Source of the DNA: Pseudogymnoascus destructans
Taxonomy: Eukaryota > Ascomycota > Leotiomycetes > Thelebolales > Thelebolaceae
DNA: 64,000 nt
Reading direction: 5' to 3'
Assembly (NCBI RefSeq): GCF_001641265.1
Contig: NW_020167527.1
Location: 558,001 to 622,000 of the forward strand
Shown in pieces: positions 34,522 through 45,500 of the stretch. Each line of letters starts with the position of its first letter. Position 1 is the stretch's first letter. The notes beneath the pieces were generated by a model that was not told the origin of the DNA, did no database searches, and saw nothing but the letters and a program-made list of their open reading frames with translations. Both the position numbers and the translations under genes were made by a program.

Positions 34522-34883
34522 GCTTGCTGTTTGAGATGAGGGATGGATTCGGGGAAGATGTTGTACGATGGAGGGTGGGTTGTACGTATAGATAGATACC
34601 TTGGGGAGATGTTAATGAGGCTATGCATTCTGGTTGGCTCGTGTCTGGGGGTTTGGTATGTTGATGTTGCTGTTGGTGAAGATGGTGTGGAGGTTATCTT
34701 TGCAGCGTTTTGTTGTGCATGGTGGCTCGTTGTTCGGGACTTGAGTATGCCAGGTAGACTTGCAGTAAGGCTGGTCATTCAATTATACATCTCACCTCTC
34801 ATATCTTCAGCCTCCAAAAAAGAGCCTCAATTCATTTCCAATAGACCTGCATCTCTTCCATGTCCAGAAAGACAGAAAAATTA

Positions 34884-35772
34884 TTTGATGGCGGGGGTGG
34901 TGGAGTGCAGTGATGGGCGTGGTGGGGTTGTTTGAGTGATTGTGGAGGTGGGTGAGATTTGTGAAGGTTTGTGAGAGGATTGAATAATCTCCATCTCCAT
35001 CTCCATCTCCATCTCCATCTCCATCTCCATCTCCATCTCCATCTCCATCTCCATCTCCATCTCCATCTCCATCTCCATCTCCATCTCCATCTCCATCTCC
35101 ATCTCCATCTCCATCTCCATCTCCATCTCCATCTCCATCTCCATCTCCATCTCCATCTCCATCTCCATCTCCATCTCCATCTCCATCTCCATCTCCATCT
35201 CCATCTCCATCTCCATCTCCATCTCCATCTCCATCTCCATCTCCATCTCCATCTCCATCTCCCATCTCCATCTCCATCTCCATCTCCATCTCCATCTCCA
35301 TCTCCATCTCCCATCTCCATCTCCATCTCCATCTCCATCTCCATCTCCATCTCCATCTCCATCTCCATCTCCATCTCCATCTCCATCTCCATCTCCATCT
35401 CCATCTCCATCTCCATCTCCATCTCCATCTCCATCTCCATCTCCATCTCCATCTCCATCTCCATCTCCATCTCCATCTCCATCTCCATCTCCATCTCCAT
35501 CTCCATCTCCATCTCCATCTCCATCTCCATCTCCATCTCCATCTCCATCTCCATCTCCATCTCCATCTCCATCTCCATCTCCATCTCCATCTCCATCTCC
35601 ATCTCCATCTCCATCTCCATCTCCATCTCCATCTCCAGCTCCATCCCCATCTCCATCTCCACCCCCGATCATCCATCCATCTCACAAACCTTCACAAATC
35701 TCACCCACCTCCACAATCACTCAAACAACCTCACCACGCACATCACTGCACTCCACCACCCCCGCCATCAAA
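34884..35772. repeat. 93-bp inverted repeat enclosing a microsatellite
   Basis: Arms 34884-34976 and 35680-35772 are reverse complements over 93 bp with two mismatches. The right arm ends exactly one base before the ATG at 35773, so it is the leader or promoter of that gene; the left arm is an inverted copy of it. The loop is almost entirely the CTCCAT array. Confidence 0.93.
34987..35662. repeat. (CTCCAT)n hexanucleotide microsatellite, about 112 copies
   Basis: About 675 bp of nearly perfect CTCCAT hexamers, with an extra C at two places (near 35260 and 35310) and a few variant units at the right end. It generates long but meaningless ORFs on both strands. Confidence 0.98.
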
Positions 35773-36738
35773 ATGCCACAAACCCGCCCCATCCACCGCG
35801 CCCCTCACACCTCCACACCCGCCCCAGCGCACTCCTCCCGCTCCAAGAAGCACAAAACCATCTCCACCGCCTCAATCCTGAAGCGTAAACCCATGGCAGC
35901 ACTCTACACCCACCGCCGCCGCCACCGCCACCGCGCCTCTCACCACCGACACAGGGAGAAGAGTGGGCATCCTTTGATGAGGGATTATCAGGGTATGTCT
36001 TTCGCTCCCCTCCTTGTCTTACCAACTTTTTGTGTTTTGGGATTGGGATTGAGGGTTGAGGATAGAGGTGTGGAGGGTGTGGAGGGTGTGGAGGGTGTGG
36101 AGGGTGTGGAAGGTGTGGAAGGTGGCAGCTAATGAATAGTAGATGATGTAGCGAAATGCCGGGACTCTGCTGAATCGAATGCTGCAGTGGCCCTCTCCGA
36201 CGCCCACGCCAAGCTCGTCGCAAAGGTAGACAAAATCAAATCCTCCAACACCACCACCCTCTCCACCCTGCAAACGCAATCCGAAGCCCTCCTTGCGCCA
36301 CTGGAGGAGACCGAAGTTGACACCGCCACCACTGGGAACGCCGAGGTGGGCAAACAAATCGAAATGTTCCGAGCACAGCTTGCGGCGGGGGAGAAAGAGT
36401 TAAAACATCTATGGGAACTATGGGACGAGGCGCAGGGGGAGATCGAGAAGCTGGGGAGGGAGGGGGCAGGGGATATGCTGAAGGGGTGGGAGGAGGAGGT
36501 TAGGGAGAGGATTGGGGAGATGGAGGAGGAGGCGGGGGAGGCGGGACGGGAGGCGGTTAAGGCGATGGGGGAGGCTGAGAAGGTGAGTTTCTTTGTTGCA
36601 TTTGTGCTTGTGTTGGTGGTGGTCGTGGGAGGCAAGGGAGAAAGGGTGTTGGCTGACTGATGGGTGTTTTAGGAGATTGATAAGAAGTTGAGGGAGGATC
36701 ATGAGAAGCTTGTTGCGACGATGTTTAGGGGAGAGTAG
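35773..36738 (+). CDS. Coiled-coil protein of unknown function with basic N terminus
   Basis: Exon 1 35773-35992, intron 35993-36142, exon 2 36143-36582, intron 36583-36672 (GTGAGT..TTTAG), exon 3 36673-36738; about 241 residues with all phases consistent. The first 75 residues are strongly basic and His-rich (SSRSKKHKTISTASILKRKP, HRRRHRHRASHHRHREK). The remainder is a charged helical region with heptad-like spacing (VALSDAHAKLVAKVDKIKSS, EVGKQIEMFRAQLAAGEKEL, LKGWEEEVRERIGEMEEEAG). No family is recognised. The basic head and coiled coil would suit a nucleic-acid or cytoskeleton-bound structural protein, but this is inference. Intron 1 carries a GGAGGGTGT minisatellite. The leader is one arm of the palindrome at 34884-35772. 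Confidence 0.65.
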
Positions 36739-38229
36739 GGGGTTGTGGTGATGCTTTAAGTGGAGGAGCTTGCTGGGGGAGTTGCTTGGGTTTTGGAGAA
36801 GAAGGCTAAGAAGTTGCTGAGAGGGTTGAAGTTTGGAAGGTCAAGGGGAAAAGTTATAATATGGGTTTTGCCTAACATTGGCTCGAGGAACGGGGGATAG
36901 GACTTGCTGGATGAGCTCCACTTGATGTTTGGAGGCGCCAAGGGATATACTTATACCACACTCTCAAAATTGCTGAGTCGCTATTTATTTATTTGCAAAG
37001 TATCTTAGAAAACATAGCTAGATAGAAACTTATAAAACTGCAATAGGCTTGATATATCAATTCCCGAAGGCCCGGCCTTACGAATAACAGGAAGCTACAA
37101 ATAACAAGATGCTACAAATAACACGGCGTTACAAATAACAGGAAGCTACAAAGAACAAGACGCTACAAATAATACGGCTACAAATAACAGATACAAATAA
37201 CAAGACAGTACTAACATACAAATGCACATTAGCTCACCTGTCATATCTATGATCCCGCACCACCCGATGGGCCTTCACAAATCGGTGGTCCCACCAGTTA
37301 TACACCGACTATCCTTTGAAATCAATCCCGTCTTTGAAGTTATTGCAAACGTAAATGAACGATCTGAAAAGAGTATTATTAGATAAGCGCGCGCGTAAGC
37401 TTCGCCAGTCATAACGTCGCAAAACCACGTTGAAGACCACCCGTGTGCCTCGTACCGGAGAGGGAGTGGCGTGTTGATGGCACCTGGAATGGGCAACGAT
37501 GGAGGGTCCTCATCAGAGAGAAATATCACGGTAGCTGGCAGAATGTTCGAATGATTTCTGACGCGGAGGGGCAGTGGCCATTCTTCGAATGCTTGAATCA
37601 TTACGGTTATTGTTTAATGGATCGATATAACCTCATCCATCACTATTAAGGCTGGTGTTGCGTGAGGCTTAGTGGTTGATTTTCGACGCTGTTGACAGGG
37701 ATAGTCGTATTGCTGAGCTCGTCCCGACACCCAGAGACAGCTATACTGTTTCTCTGGATTGTACTGCCCCACATTCTGTTTCTTGTGTACAATCGTACTG
37801 GTGGTGTCCTGTTCTCCAGCAGTACAAATGACAAGACTGGAAACGGGGACGTAGAACCGTACTACGGTTGCAATCGGGTGGGTGTCCTACCATATCCTGT
37901 CTTTTGTTTTCCAGCACTGCAAATGCAGTAATGATAAGAAACTGGAACAGGAGTACTACTACAGAGCTGTGGTAGACGCTATCGTAACATGAGCAACGTA
38001 CTATTTTCATACATGTCTCTCACACTTCTCAGTAGAGACACTTGTAAGTAATATGTATTCCTTGGGGTATGACTATGATATCCCACGACAAAGCAATTTC
38101 GACTTGGTGTTAATATAGACAAACCAATACTAACTGCACATCCGCGAGTAGACACTGCAAATAAAATAAACGTATATGAAGGCCAGCTCTCCCGATCCTT
38201 GCTCCTTATGCAGGCAGAAGACAAAAATC
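36739..38229. other. Non-coding, AT-rich boundary region with repeats
   Basis: About 1.5 kb at the left edge of the transposon-rich block. It contains the CTACAAATAACA repeat (37078-37206) and two related 40-60 bp segments around 37800-37950 that share CCAGCA-TGCAAAT. Short ORFs (for example 37275-37601 minus) show no motif. Confidence 0.5.
37078..37206. repeat. GCTACAAATAACAAGAC 17-bp repeat
   Basis: About eight imperfect copies of a 17-bp AT-rich unit, GCTACAAATAACA(AGA/GGA). Confidence 0.88.
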
Positions 38230-39350
38230 ACAGCATAGTGGGCTTCTCAGATCACTTACATCCCGACCGTTAAGCTCCCTTCGCACTAGGTTCTCGAGGT
38301 CCAAGCCGTCGTAAGCCGGCAGTCCTTGACCTGTAAATGCCTTTCTTAGAAAGCCTTTCCAGATACTCCTCCTTTGATCTGCGCCAAGGGGATTATAGTT
38401 GATCTTGAACTGGATTCTGCTAGCGATAGCATCATCAATATGTGCGACCCGATTGGTTGTTAGGAACATGATGCCTTGGTAATATTCAAGCGTTCGCAAG
38501 AATACACAGACTATGGCATTGCGAATTATCTCTGAGGCGAGCGCTGCTCTAAGTAAACATCCGCTTCATTAGTAGAAGAAGAGCATTCCATCTTGAACCG
38601 CGTTGGAATATACCTGGAAGACGCGCCTCAACGCTTTCTGCACTAGTGCCCAACTCGCCCGCGGAGACCTGTATTGTTGGTATGTGCGGTAAGATGGTGT
38701 CTAAGCAGACATACCGAATAGAGTGGCCTTTGAAGATGCTCAGATAGGACCTCAGCTGTCAAAGTCTTCCTCACACCTAGTGGGCCGCTCAACCTAAAAG
38801 ACAATCAGTCGAGGCTGGTGAATCTGTAGAAACAGAGAAGACGCACGGGTAGGACTGGTTCTTTCAAGCTGATCCCTTGAACATCTCCTAAGATAGCCCT
38901 CAGGATATCGCAAACTCTCCGACTTAATGTCAATGTGGAACTTCGTCTCTTTCGTATCCTTGTCTGTCGGACAACAATCAGATATAGTACACCTTCATGG
39001 GAGTGATTACTAACCGACTACAATGAAAACGAAATTTGTCCAATGTAGTTATCTCATGAGCTGACTTCGCTGGCTCCACAAGTGCGTACTTGTACGTCTT
39101 ATTATCCCAGCTGTATTGAAAATGATTTGTTAGCAAGATCCCACTCATTTAGCAGTGGCATCATGCACTTCTTCAACTGTTTTGAATGCTTTGGTATCTT
39201 TGGCATCAGCTTCAGCCACCTGAGCGTCTGTGGTATCGGGTTGAGGACCGTCTGAAACCTAAGCCAATCCCGCCTGCTTTGCACCCACAAGTTCTTTCAA
39301 GAGGTCCTTGAAGTCCTGGATCGTAAGGGATTGTGTCGGTGCCTAGGGGA
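38230..39350 (-). pseudogene. Relic of a fungal AAA-ATPase gene (DUF7025/BCS1-like type)
   Basis: Read leftward from about 39350, short coding blocks separated by probable introns resemble a fungal AAA protein: WDNKTYKYALVEPAKSAHEI, then LSGPLGVRKTLTAEVLSEHL, SAGELGTSAESVEARLP, a Walker B region followed by EADVYLEQRS, and EYYQGIMFLTTNRVAHIDDA with RIQFKINYNPLGADQRRSIW. The Walker A has Arg where the conserved Gly before Lys should be (GVRKT instead of GVGKT). At the Walker B the frame is shifted by two extra bases and the Asp codon is changed. The gene therefore looks inactivated. Nearest recognisable function: AAA+ remodelling ATPase. Precise exon ends are uncertain. Confidence 0.7.
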
Positions 39351-39411
39351 CAGATGTACGAGATTCAAGGTGTAATTCTATCATCGAACCAACCATTCCC
39401 ATAAGCGCGAC

Positions 39412-40076
39412 GTGATCATGGCTACTGTCTCGGCCTTCTCATCTCATCCCTTCCAGCTGGACGCAGTCTACGACCCAGCGGCATACAACACTCTTCCATC
39501 TCTCGGAAAAGCTCATAGTTTGATGACTGAAGATGCCATGGCCAAACTCCAAGGTCCAATCCGGCAATTGTTCCTGGACCACGAAGTGCAGGACCACTAC
39601 GGCGTATGTCTTCTCCACAATCACTTTCAAATTCCCAATGGTCAACGTCTCGTTGAACACGGGCCCGTCTCTCTTCCATGGGATTAGGGGGACGAAAACA
39701 AATGCTGAAATTTGATGGGGTCATTGCTCCCCGGTCGATCAGACTGCTTGACGGGAAACTAGCTCCATTCGAGTTTTCTTTCTCCCTGACGGAGCCTGAA
39801 CTCAACAGCGAGTTCCTGACGGAGGCTTTTCGTACTATTCAGGACTTAGGATTGCATGGTGTCTTCGGGGTCCGATACTTCGATAACCACGACACCCAGC
39901 TTTCGGTTGAGATCATACAAGGAAACGCGAATGTCATGATACCACGAGGATCACTTTCAGGCCTGATCGATGCGTTCTGGGTCTTCAACCAAGATGAAGA
40001 CGATAGATGCCACTGCAGAGAACAGTGCTTTCCACAAGGAGGTTCTGAGCACCAGAAGAACCATTCTTGCGGATGA
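39412..40076 (+). pseudogene. Broken gene for a fungal protein of unknown function
   Basis: Two adjoining ORFs in different frames appear to be one gene. The first (39412-39687) contains LQGPIRQLFLDHEVQDHYGV and CLLHNHFQIPNGQRLVEHG and ends at TAG 39685-39687. The second (39678-40076) has LLDGKLAPFEFSFSLTEPEL and LGLHGVFGVRYFDNHDTQLS. Together they look like a fungal family of unknown function in which a LLH(R/N)HF motif is followed by a DGKLxPxEF motif. I recall that layout but no name. Either a frameshift near 39680 or an unrecognised intron separates them. No catalytic residues are evident. Confidence 0.5.
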
Positions 40077-40213
40077 TAGAGGCAGGATCGACTTTACGAA
40101 CCTGATATTTTAGTGACGGTTATTGGATATTGGATTGTGTACCTGTTTTTAAGAACCTACTATTTACAGTCACTACTGCTCTTGAAGGATTTAAACCAGG
40201 TTGATATTTAAAT

Positions 40214-40938
40214 TTAAATATCAACAAACCCAGCTTGCTTTTCTTGTCCCACATACGGTTTCGATTCCCGAAACATACTTGTGAAGGTACCATGCTCTGT
40301 CTGTACCTGCCCCATAACTTCAAAACCGAATCTGCTGTAGAGTCGAACTCCATCAGGAGATGCCATAACAAAGGAATTCCAGCCACAAGAGTCTGCCTTA
40401 TCGCAGCCCCACTGCAGCAGCATAGACCCAACGCCCTGCCTTTGATACTCTGGTGCCACCGATATCGTATTCAATCCTAACACAGGGACTTAGTTCACTT
40501 CAGAACAGGAATAGTAGCAGACTTACTCCATACGTTTTGTTTGCCATCCAACACTTTTTGGCGCTCTTCTCTAAGACGCTTAGAGACTTGATTCCAAGCT
40601 CTCAAATCTAGTGACGCAGGATTCCAGGACTCACGCCTCTCGTTCGAGTTTGCCTTGCGCCTTGTTTTTCCACTGCTCGACTCCAAAGTCCAGACAGCAA
40701 AGCCAGCATAGCAATCAGAGCCAACGGTCACTTTACGGAACCAGCTTGAATCGTTCTCTAAGCTTTCTTGCAAGCCCTCGACTGTCCACTTTATTTCCTC
40801 TTCTTCTTCGTTGGCATTTGGATTCACATTAGGGAACATGGTCATTTGTAAGGGATCTCGCCTCATTGCAGGAAATTCACACCGACGAACCAACATATCA
40901 GTATCGCTAAGACATACGTCCGATAGCTGGTACTGCAT
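40214..40938 (-). CDS. GNAT-family N-acetyltransferase; start codon abuts a retrotransposon insertion
   Basis: Exon 1 40938-40527, intron 40526-40477 (GTAAGT..GTTAG), exon 2 40476-40214; 224 residues. It starts MQYQLSDVCLSDTDMLVRRC, the common opening of fungal GNAT proteins. The acetyl-CoA binding motif A lies across the splice: LNTISVAPEYQRQGVGSMLL (RxxGxG/A as QRQGVG). The end is VRLYSRFGFEVMGQVQ, motif B. Substrate unknown; such enzymes acetylate small amines or protein N termini. The chromovirus insertion at 40942 has target duplication ATTTC (40937-40941), which includes two bases of the start codon. The ATG is kept, but the native promoter now lies 7 kb away at 48011. The coding frame is intact. 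Confidence 0.8.
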
Positions 40939-40941
40939 TTC

Positions 40942-41180
40942 TGTAAGGCGGCCCTCACGTGAGGGCACGTGAGGTGTCACGCTCTTACAGTGGACCTGGC
41001 GGGCTCGGTAAATTAGGGCCTACGGGTTCCTGTATATAAGGGGCTGGAGGCTCGGAGTGAGGCCTCCAGTCAATAGTCGCTGTATATACGTAGACCTATT
41101 GTTACGCATTGAATCCTACTTCCTACCTACTGATCTGGTTACCTGAGCTCCCGTGTGACCCTGGGTCCTACGACTTTACA
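40942..41180 (+). repeat. 5' LTR of the chromovirus
   Basis: 239 bp, TG..CA. It contains a perfect 14-bp palindrome CCCTCACGTGAGGG (40952-40965) and a second CACGTG just after it, a TATA box TGTATATAAG (41031-41040), and inverted GGCTGGAGGCTC..GAGGCCTCC words downstream. Confidence 0.95.
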
Positions 41181-41220
41181 ATTCTATTGACTCAACCCAT
41201 ACTCAGCCTACCAGATCAGG

Positions 41221-42498
41221 ATGGCGAGCCAGGAAAAGAGGATTACCCGAGCGACCTCCGGAGGAGCGACTCCAGCGGCAGAAACCATCGAGGCCAGCCC
41301 ACCGACTCTGGGCCCTGAAGCCAGCAGCTCCGCGACGAGCAAAGCGGACAGGATGCCGTCAAAGCTGGCCGCCCTCAAGAATAGGATCGAAGAAGAGAGG
41401 GCCTACTACAATACCATGGAAGAAGCCCTCCAAGTATTCCGACGATCGCACGGCGACGACTATAGCGCCTACCCGGAGGAAGTAAGGGTCTTCGCAGAAA
41501 GACAGGTCCGAATACAAGAAGAAGGACGCCGGAAAAGGCGACACCAAGACAGTGAGGAAGAATGGGAGGGGACCCCAAACGAGGAGGAACAAGAGACTGC
41601 CTCCGTAGTATCGCGAGAAGCAACCCCGTCGTATAGGCCTTTCGGCAAGGTCAAGGACCCTAAGGTCTACAAAGGCGAGTCGACACGAGAGCTCAACGAG
41701 TTTATGGCCTCAATCCGCGCTTCCTTCCGATACCAGCCAAGAATGTTCCCAACCGAGCAATCCAAGGTGGCCTTCGCCGCCCAATACCTTGAGAGCGACC
41801 CCATGAAGGAGTGGGACAACCGCTGCGCCTCGCAAGAGGAAGGGCTCGAGGACCCTTTAGATATCGCAGGGTTTGAAGAGTTCCTTCGCGACCTCCATAT
41901 CGACCCAGCCAACCGGCAACGCATTGCAGCCCTCAAATACAACGGCGCCCACCAGCGTAAGGGGCAGGGTATCCGCAAATTCGTTGCGTACCTCGAGGAA
42001 TTGGAGCGGGAAATGGAGCCCTACACCGAGTCCCAGAGGACCACCCACCTCCTGACGAAGTTACACCCAGAAATGAGGCAGCGCCTCCTTGAGGGTGGCT
42101 ACGCCGAGCGTTCCACGACCCACAGGGAGGCTGTTGTCAATATCCTAGCCATGCTGGAAATGAACAACCGGTGGGTAACCGAGAAGAATCCTTCTACGGA
42201 TAGGCCCAACACAAGGGAGAATAAGGGAACCCTGCAGGGTGGCTTTCCAGCTCGGAAGGGCCACTTCAATAGCCACAAGTCGGGCAATCACCGGGAGCGA
42301 ACGCCCTTCCAGGATCGCCGTCGATCGGACCAACAACCTGCGCGCAAGCCAGCCGACACCCAAGGCGCAAGGCCTACCCAAGTAGGGAACGCCTGTTACA
42401 ACTGTGGCAGACCAGGCCACTTTGCAAAGGACTGCCGTAGCCAGCACACTGGGCCGGGAGTCCGGAAGCTGGATACCCAACTCCTCAAGCGGGAGTGA
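41221..42498 (+). CDS. gag: Gag polyprotein of the chromovirus
   Basis: 425 residues. A charged N terminus is followed by the Ty3-type capsid region (PKVYKGESTRELNEFMASIR, FAAQYLESDPMKEWDN, GIRKFVAYLEELEREM) and a basic Gln/Arg/Pro-rich segment. One CCHC zinc knuckle CYNCGRPGHFAKDC lies at about 392-405. The stop TGA is at 42496-42498. The frame continues open into pol with 13 sense codons before the pol ATG. The TGA sits at the centre of GGGAG-TGA-CTCCC. Confidence 0.95.
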   Translation: MASQEKRITRATSGGATPAAETIEASPPTLGPEASSSATSKADRMPSKLAALKNRIEEERAYYNTMEEALQVFRRSHGDDYSAYPEEVRVFAERQVRIQEEGRRKRRHQDSEEEWEGTPNEEEQETASVVSREATPSYRPFGKVKDPKVYKGESTRELNEFMASIRASFRYQPRMFPTEQSKVAFAAQYLESDPMKEWDNRCASQEEGLEDPLDIAGFEEFLRDLHIDPANRQRIAALKYNGAHQRKGQGIRKFVAYLEELEREMEPYTESQRTTHLLTKLHPEMRQRLLEGGYAERSTTHREAVVNILAMLEMNNRWVTEKNPSTDRPNTRENKGTLQGGFPARKGHFNSHKSGNHRERTPFQDRRRSDQQPARKPADTQGARPTQVGNACYNCGRPGHFAKDCRSQHTGPGVRKLDTQLLKRE

Positions 42499-42537
42499 CT
42501 CCCTACTGAAGCCCTACGCCCTACGCAGGCGAAGAGG

Positions 42538-45500
42538 ATGGAGATCGACATTGAAATCAAAGTAGGGCCTACCTGGCACAAGGCCAAGGCTCTACTCGAT
42601 TCGGGGTCGGACGCGTCAACTATCCACCCCCTCTTCGCAAAAGATAAGGGCCTAGAGTGCCGAGACAAGGGCCCACCTCGAGCGAGGGCTGTGGACGGCA
42701 AGGAGATTGCCATATACGGAGCGGCGACCGTACAGATCAAGGCCTGGGACCACTTTCGAAGGGAGACGACCGTAGACCAGACGTTCCTTTCCATGGATAC
42801 CCCTGGTGTGGATGTTATCCTTGGAATGGACTGGATCGTACAGGTCAACCCCCAGATCGATTGGCAGACCCAGATATGGCGCTACCCCTTCGATATATCG
42901 AAGGCGATGGAGGTGGGTATTGAAGAGCTAGACAAAGGCGATACTGCCTTTGTCCTGGCGTTGACCTCGGAAGGAGCATTGGAACCCCAATGCCCAAGGG
43001 AGTACGCTGAATTCGCCGACGTCTTCTCTAAGGAGCGGGCAGAAGACCTACCCGAGCTGGGTAGGAAGACCCACGGTATCGATACCAGCATGCAAGAGCC
43101 GCCTTACGGCCCGGTATACAACCTATCTGAGACGGAGTTGGCCACACTCCGGGAATACCTTCAATCAAGCGAAAGGAAGGGTTGGATCCAGAGGAGCATA
43201 AGCCCAGCGGGCGCGCCCATACTGTTCGTACAGAAGAAGGATGGCAGTCTACGCCTCTGCGTGGATTATAGGGGTCTGAATAAGATCACCGTAAAGAATA
43301 GGCACCCCTTGCCGCTGATCACAGAGACCTTGGATCGGTTCCAAGGAGCAAAGGTCTTCACAAAGCTTGATATTAGGAACGCCTACCACAGGATCCGGAT
43401 CCGCCCAGGCGACGAGTGGAAGACCGCCTTCCGCACTCGTTACGGCCACTTTGAGTACAAAGTGATGCCTTTTGGCTTGGCCAACGCGCCAGCCACGTTT
43501 CAGGCCTATATGAACGAGACCCTCGAAGGGCTCGTTGATACGATATGCGTTGTATACCTCGACGATATCCTTATTTATTCCTCTAAAGAGGAGGAACATA
43601 CCCACCACGTACAGGAGGTCCTAGGTCGCCTACGAGAGGCGAACCTATATGTAAAGCTCTCAAAGTGCGAGTTCAATACCAAACAGGTAGGCTTCCTTGG
43701 ATATACCGTCACAACAGAAGGAGTGGCTATGGAAGGCGACCGGGTTGCTGCGATAGCTGAGTGGCCTACACCCAAGACCTACCGAGAGGTCCAGGTGTTT
43801 CTCGGCTTCGCCAACTTTTACCGACGCTTCATAGAGCAGTACTCCTCTGTTGTGGCACCCTTGACTGGCCTTATGAAGGGGGCCAAGGCCGGTAAACAGA
43901 CCGGGCCCTTTGTGTGGGGAGCAATGCAGCAGGGCGCGTTCGATCGCCTCAAGGAGGCCTTCACCACAGCTCCCATGTTAGTCCATTTCGATCCAAGCTG
44001 TAAGATTAGACTTGAGACAGACTCCTCCGGCTTCGGGTTGGCAGGGAATCTTTCCCAATATGTAGAAGAAACCCCAGAACGAAGGGGTGGGTGGCACCCA
44101 GTCGCCTTCTTCAGCAAAAAGCTGGAGCCAGCAGAGCTGAACTATGAGGTCCACGACCAAGAGCTCTTGGCGATCGTGAGATCTTTCGAACAGTGGAGGC
44201 ATTACCTAGAGGGTAGCCAACACCCAATCGAGGTCCTGACGGATCACAACAACCTGAAATACTTCATGGAAACCACCGCCCTCACAAGAAGGCAGGCGCG
44301 GTGGGCGCAGGCGTTGTCAGCCTACGACTTCCAAATATCCTATCGAGCTGGCAAGACCAACCCCGCAGATGGGCCGTCTAGGAGACCAGACTATGAGGAA
44401 GAGAAGGGTAGCCAGAACGTGATGCTTCCTACCCTTCGAAACAAGCTCCAGAAAGCCATACAGGCAGGAGAAGAAGCCCTGCAGATGAGGCGGGTAGTGG
44501 CTGACTTACAAGAAGTAGGCACCACACTGGGCGAAGACCAGAGTAAGGACACCAAGAGTCCAGGTCTCGTTGTCCCTCGAGTTATGGTGGCAGCCATGGC
44601 TCAGGGAGAGAGCGCCTACAGTGCCACGGCCGAACCCTTAGCGGATCTGATCAAAACCCTTCAAGCGGCTGACGAGCTCGCTGTTCACAGGGCCAGAGAA
44701 GCAGGGTCGGCGTGGGCGAAGGGCTCTTCAGGTTGGAGAGTAGACGATGCAGGCATCCTACGCTTCAAGGGAGCGGCCTACGTGCCTCCCAATCAGGCAG
44801 TACGTATGGAAATCTTCAAGATTTGCCACGACGACCCTTTGGCTGGGCACTTCGGATATAAGAAGACCCAGGAACTGATCCGACGGAAATACTACTGGCC
44901 TGGATTAGACCAGGAAGCCAGGGAGTACGTACGTGGCTGCGATCGGTGCCAGCGGATCAAGCCGGTACGGCATAGACCCTACGGCGAAATGCAAGGCCTC
45001 AGAATGCCTACTAAGCCCTTTGAGTCCATAAGTATGGACTTCATCACAGATCTGCCGCCTAGTATAGGAGCAGACCAAGCTAAGGCTTCAGACTCCATTT
45101 TGGTAATCGTAGACCGATACACCAAGGTATCCAAATATATACCCTGCCGGAAGACCATTACTGCCACCGAGTTGGGGCGGGTCTTCCTTGAGTATTGGGT
45201 TAAGGACTTTGGAATTCCTGCTGAAATAATTACAGACCGCGGCAGCGTATTTACGTGCCACTTCTGGTCGGCCTTCTGTTTCCACCTCAAAGTACGGCGG
45301 AACCTATCGACTGCCTTCCACCCTCAATCTGACGGCCAGACGGAAAGGCAGAACCAGAATATTGAGGCCTACCTACGCCTACACTGCAATCAGCACCAGG
45401 ACAATTGGGTAGAACTTCTTCACTTCGCGGAGCTTACCTACAATAATGCCTTCCACGATTCCATCCAGATGTCGCCAAATCAGGCTCGATACGGTATCAA

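Noticed and set aside
34987..35662. Telomere or subtelomere repeat
   Set aside because: The unit CTCCAT differs from the fungal TTAGGG-type telomere, and unique genes lie on both sides.
34807..35888. Very long ORFs (more than 260 codons) on both strands
   Set aside because: They are produced by the CTCCAT hexamer array, which has no stop in any frame.
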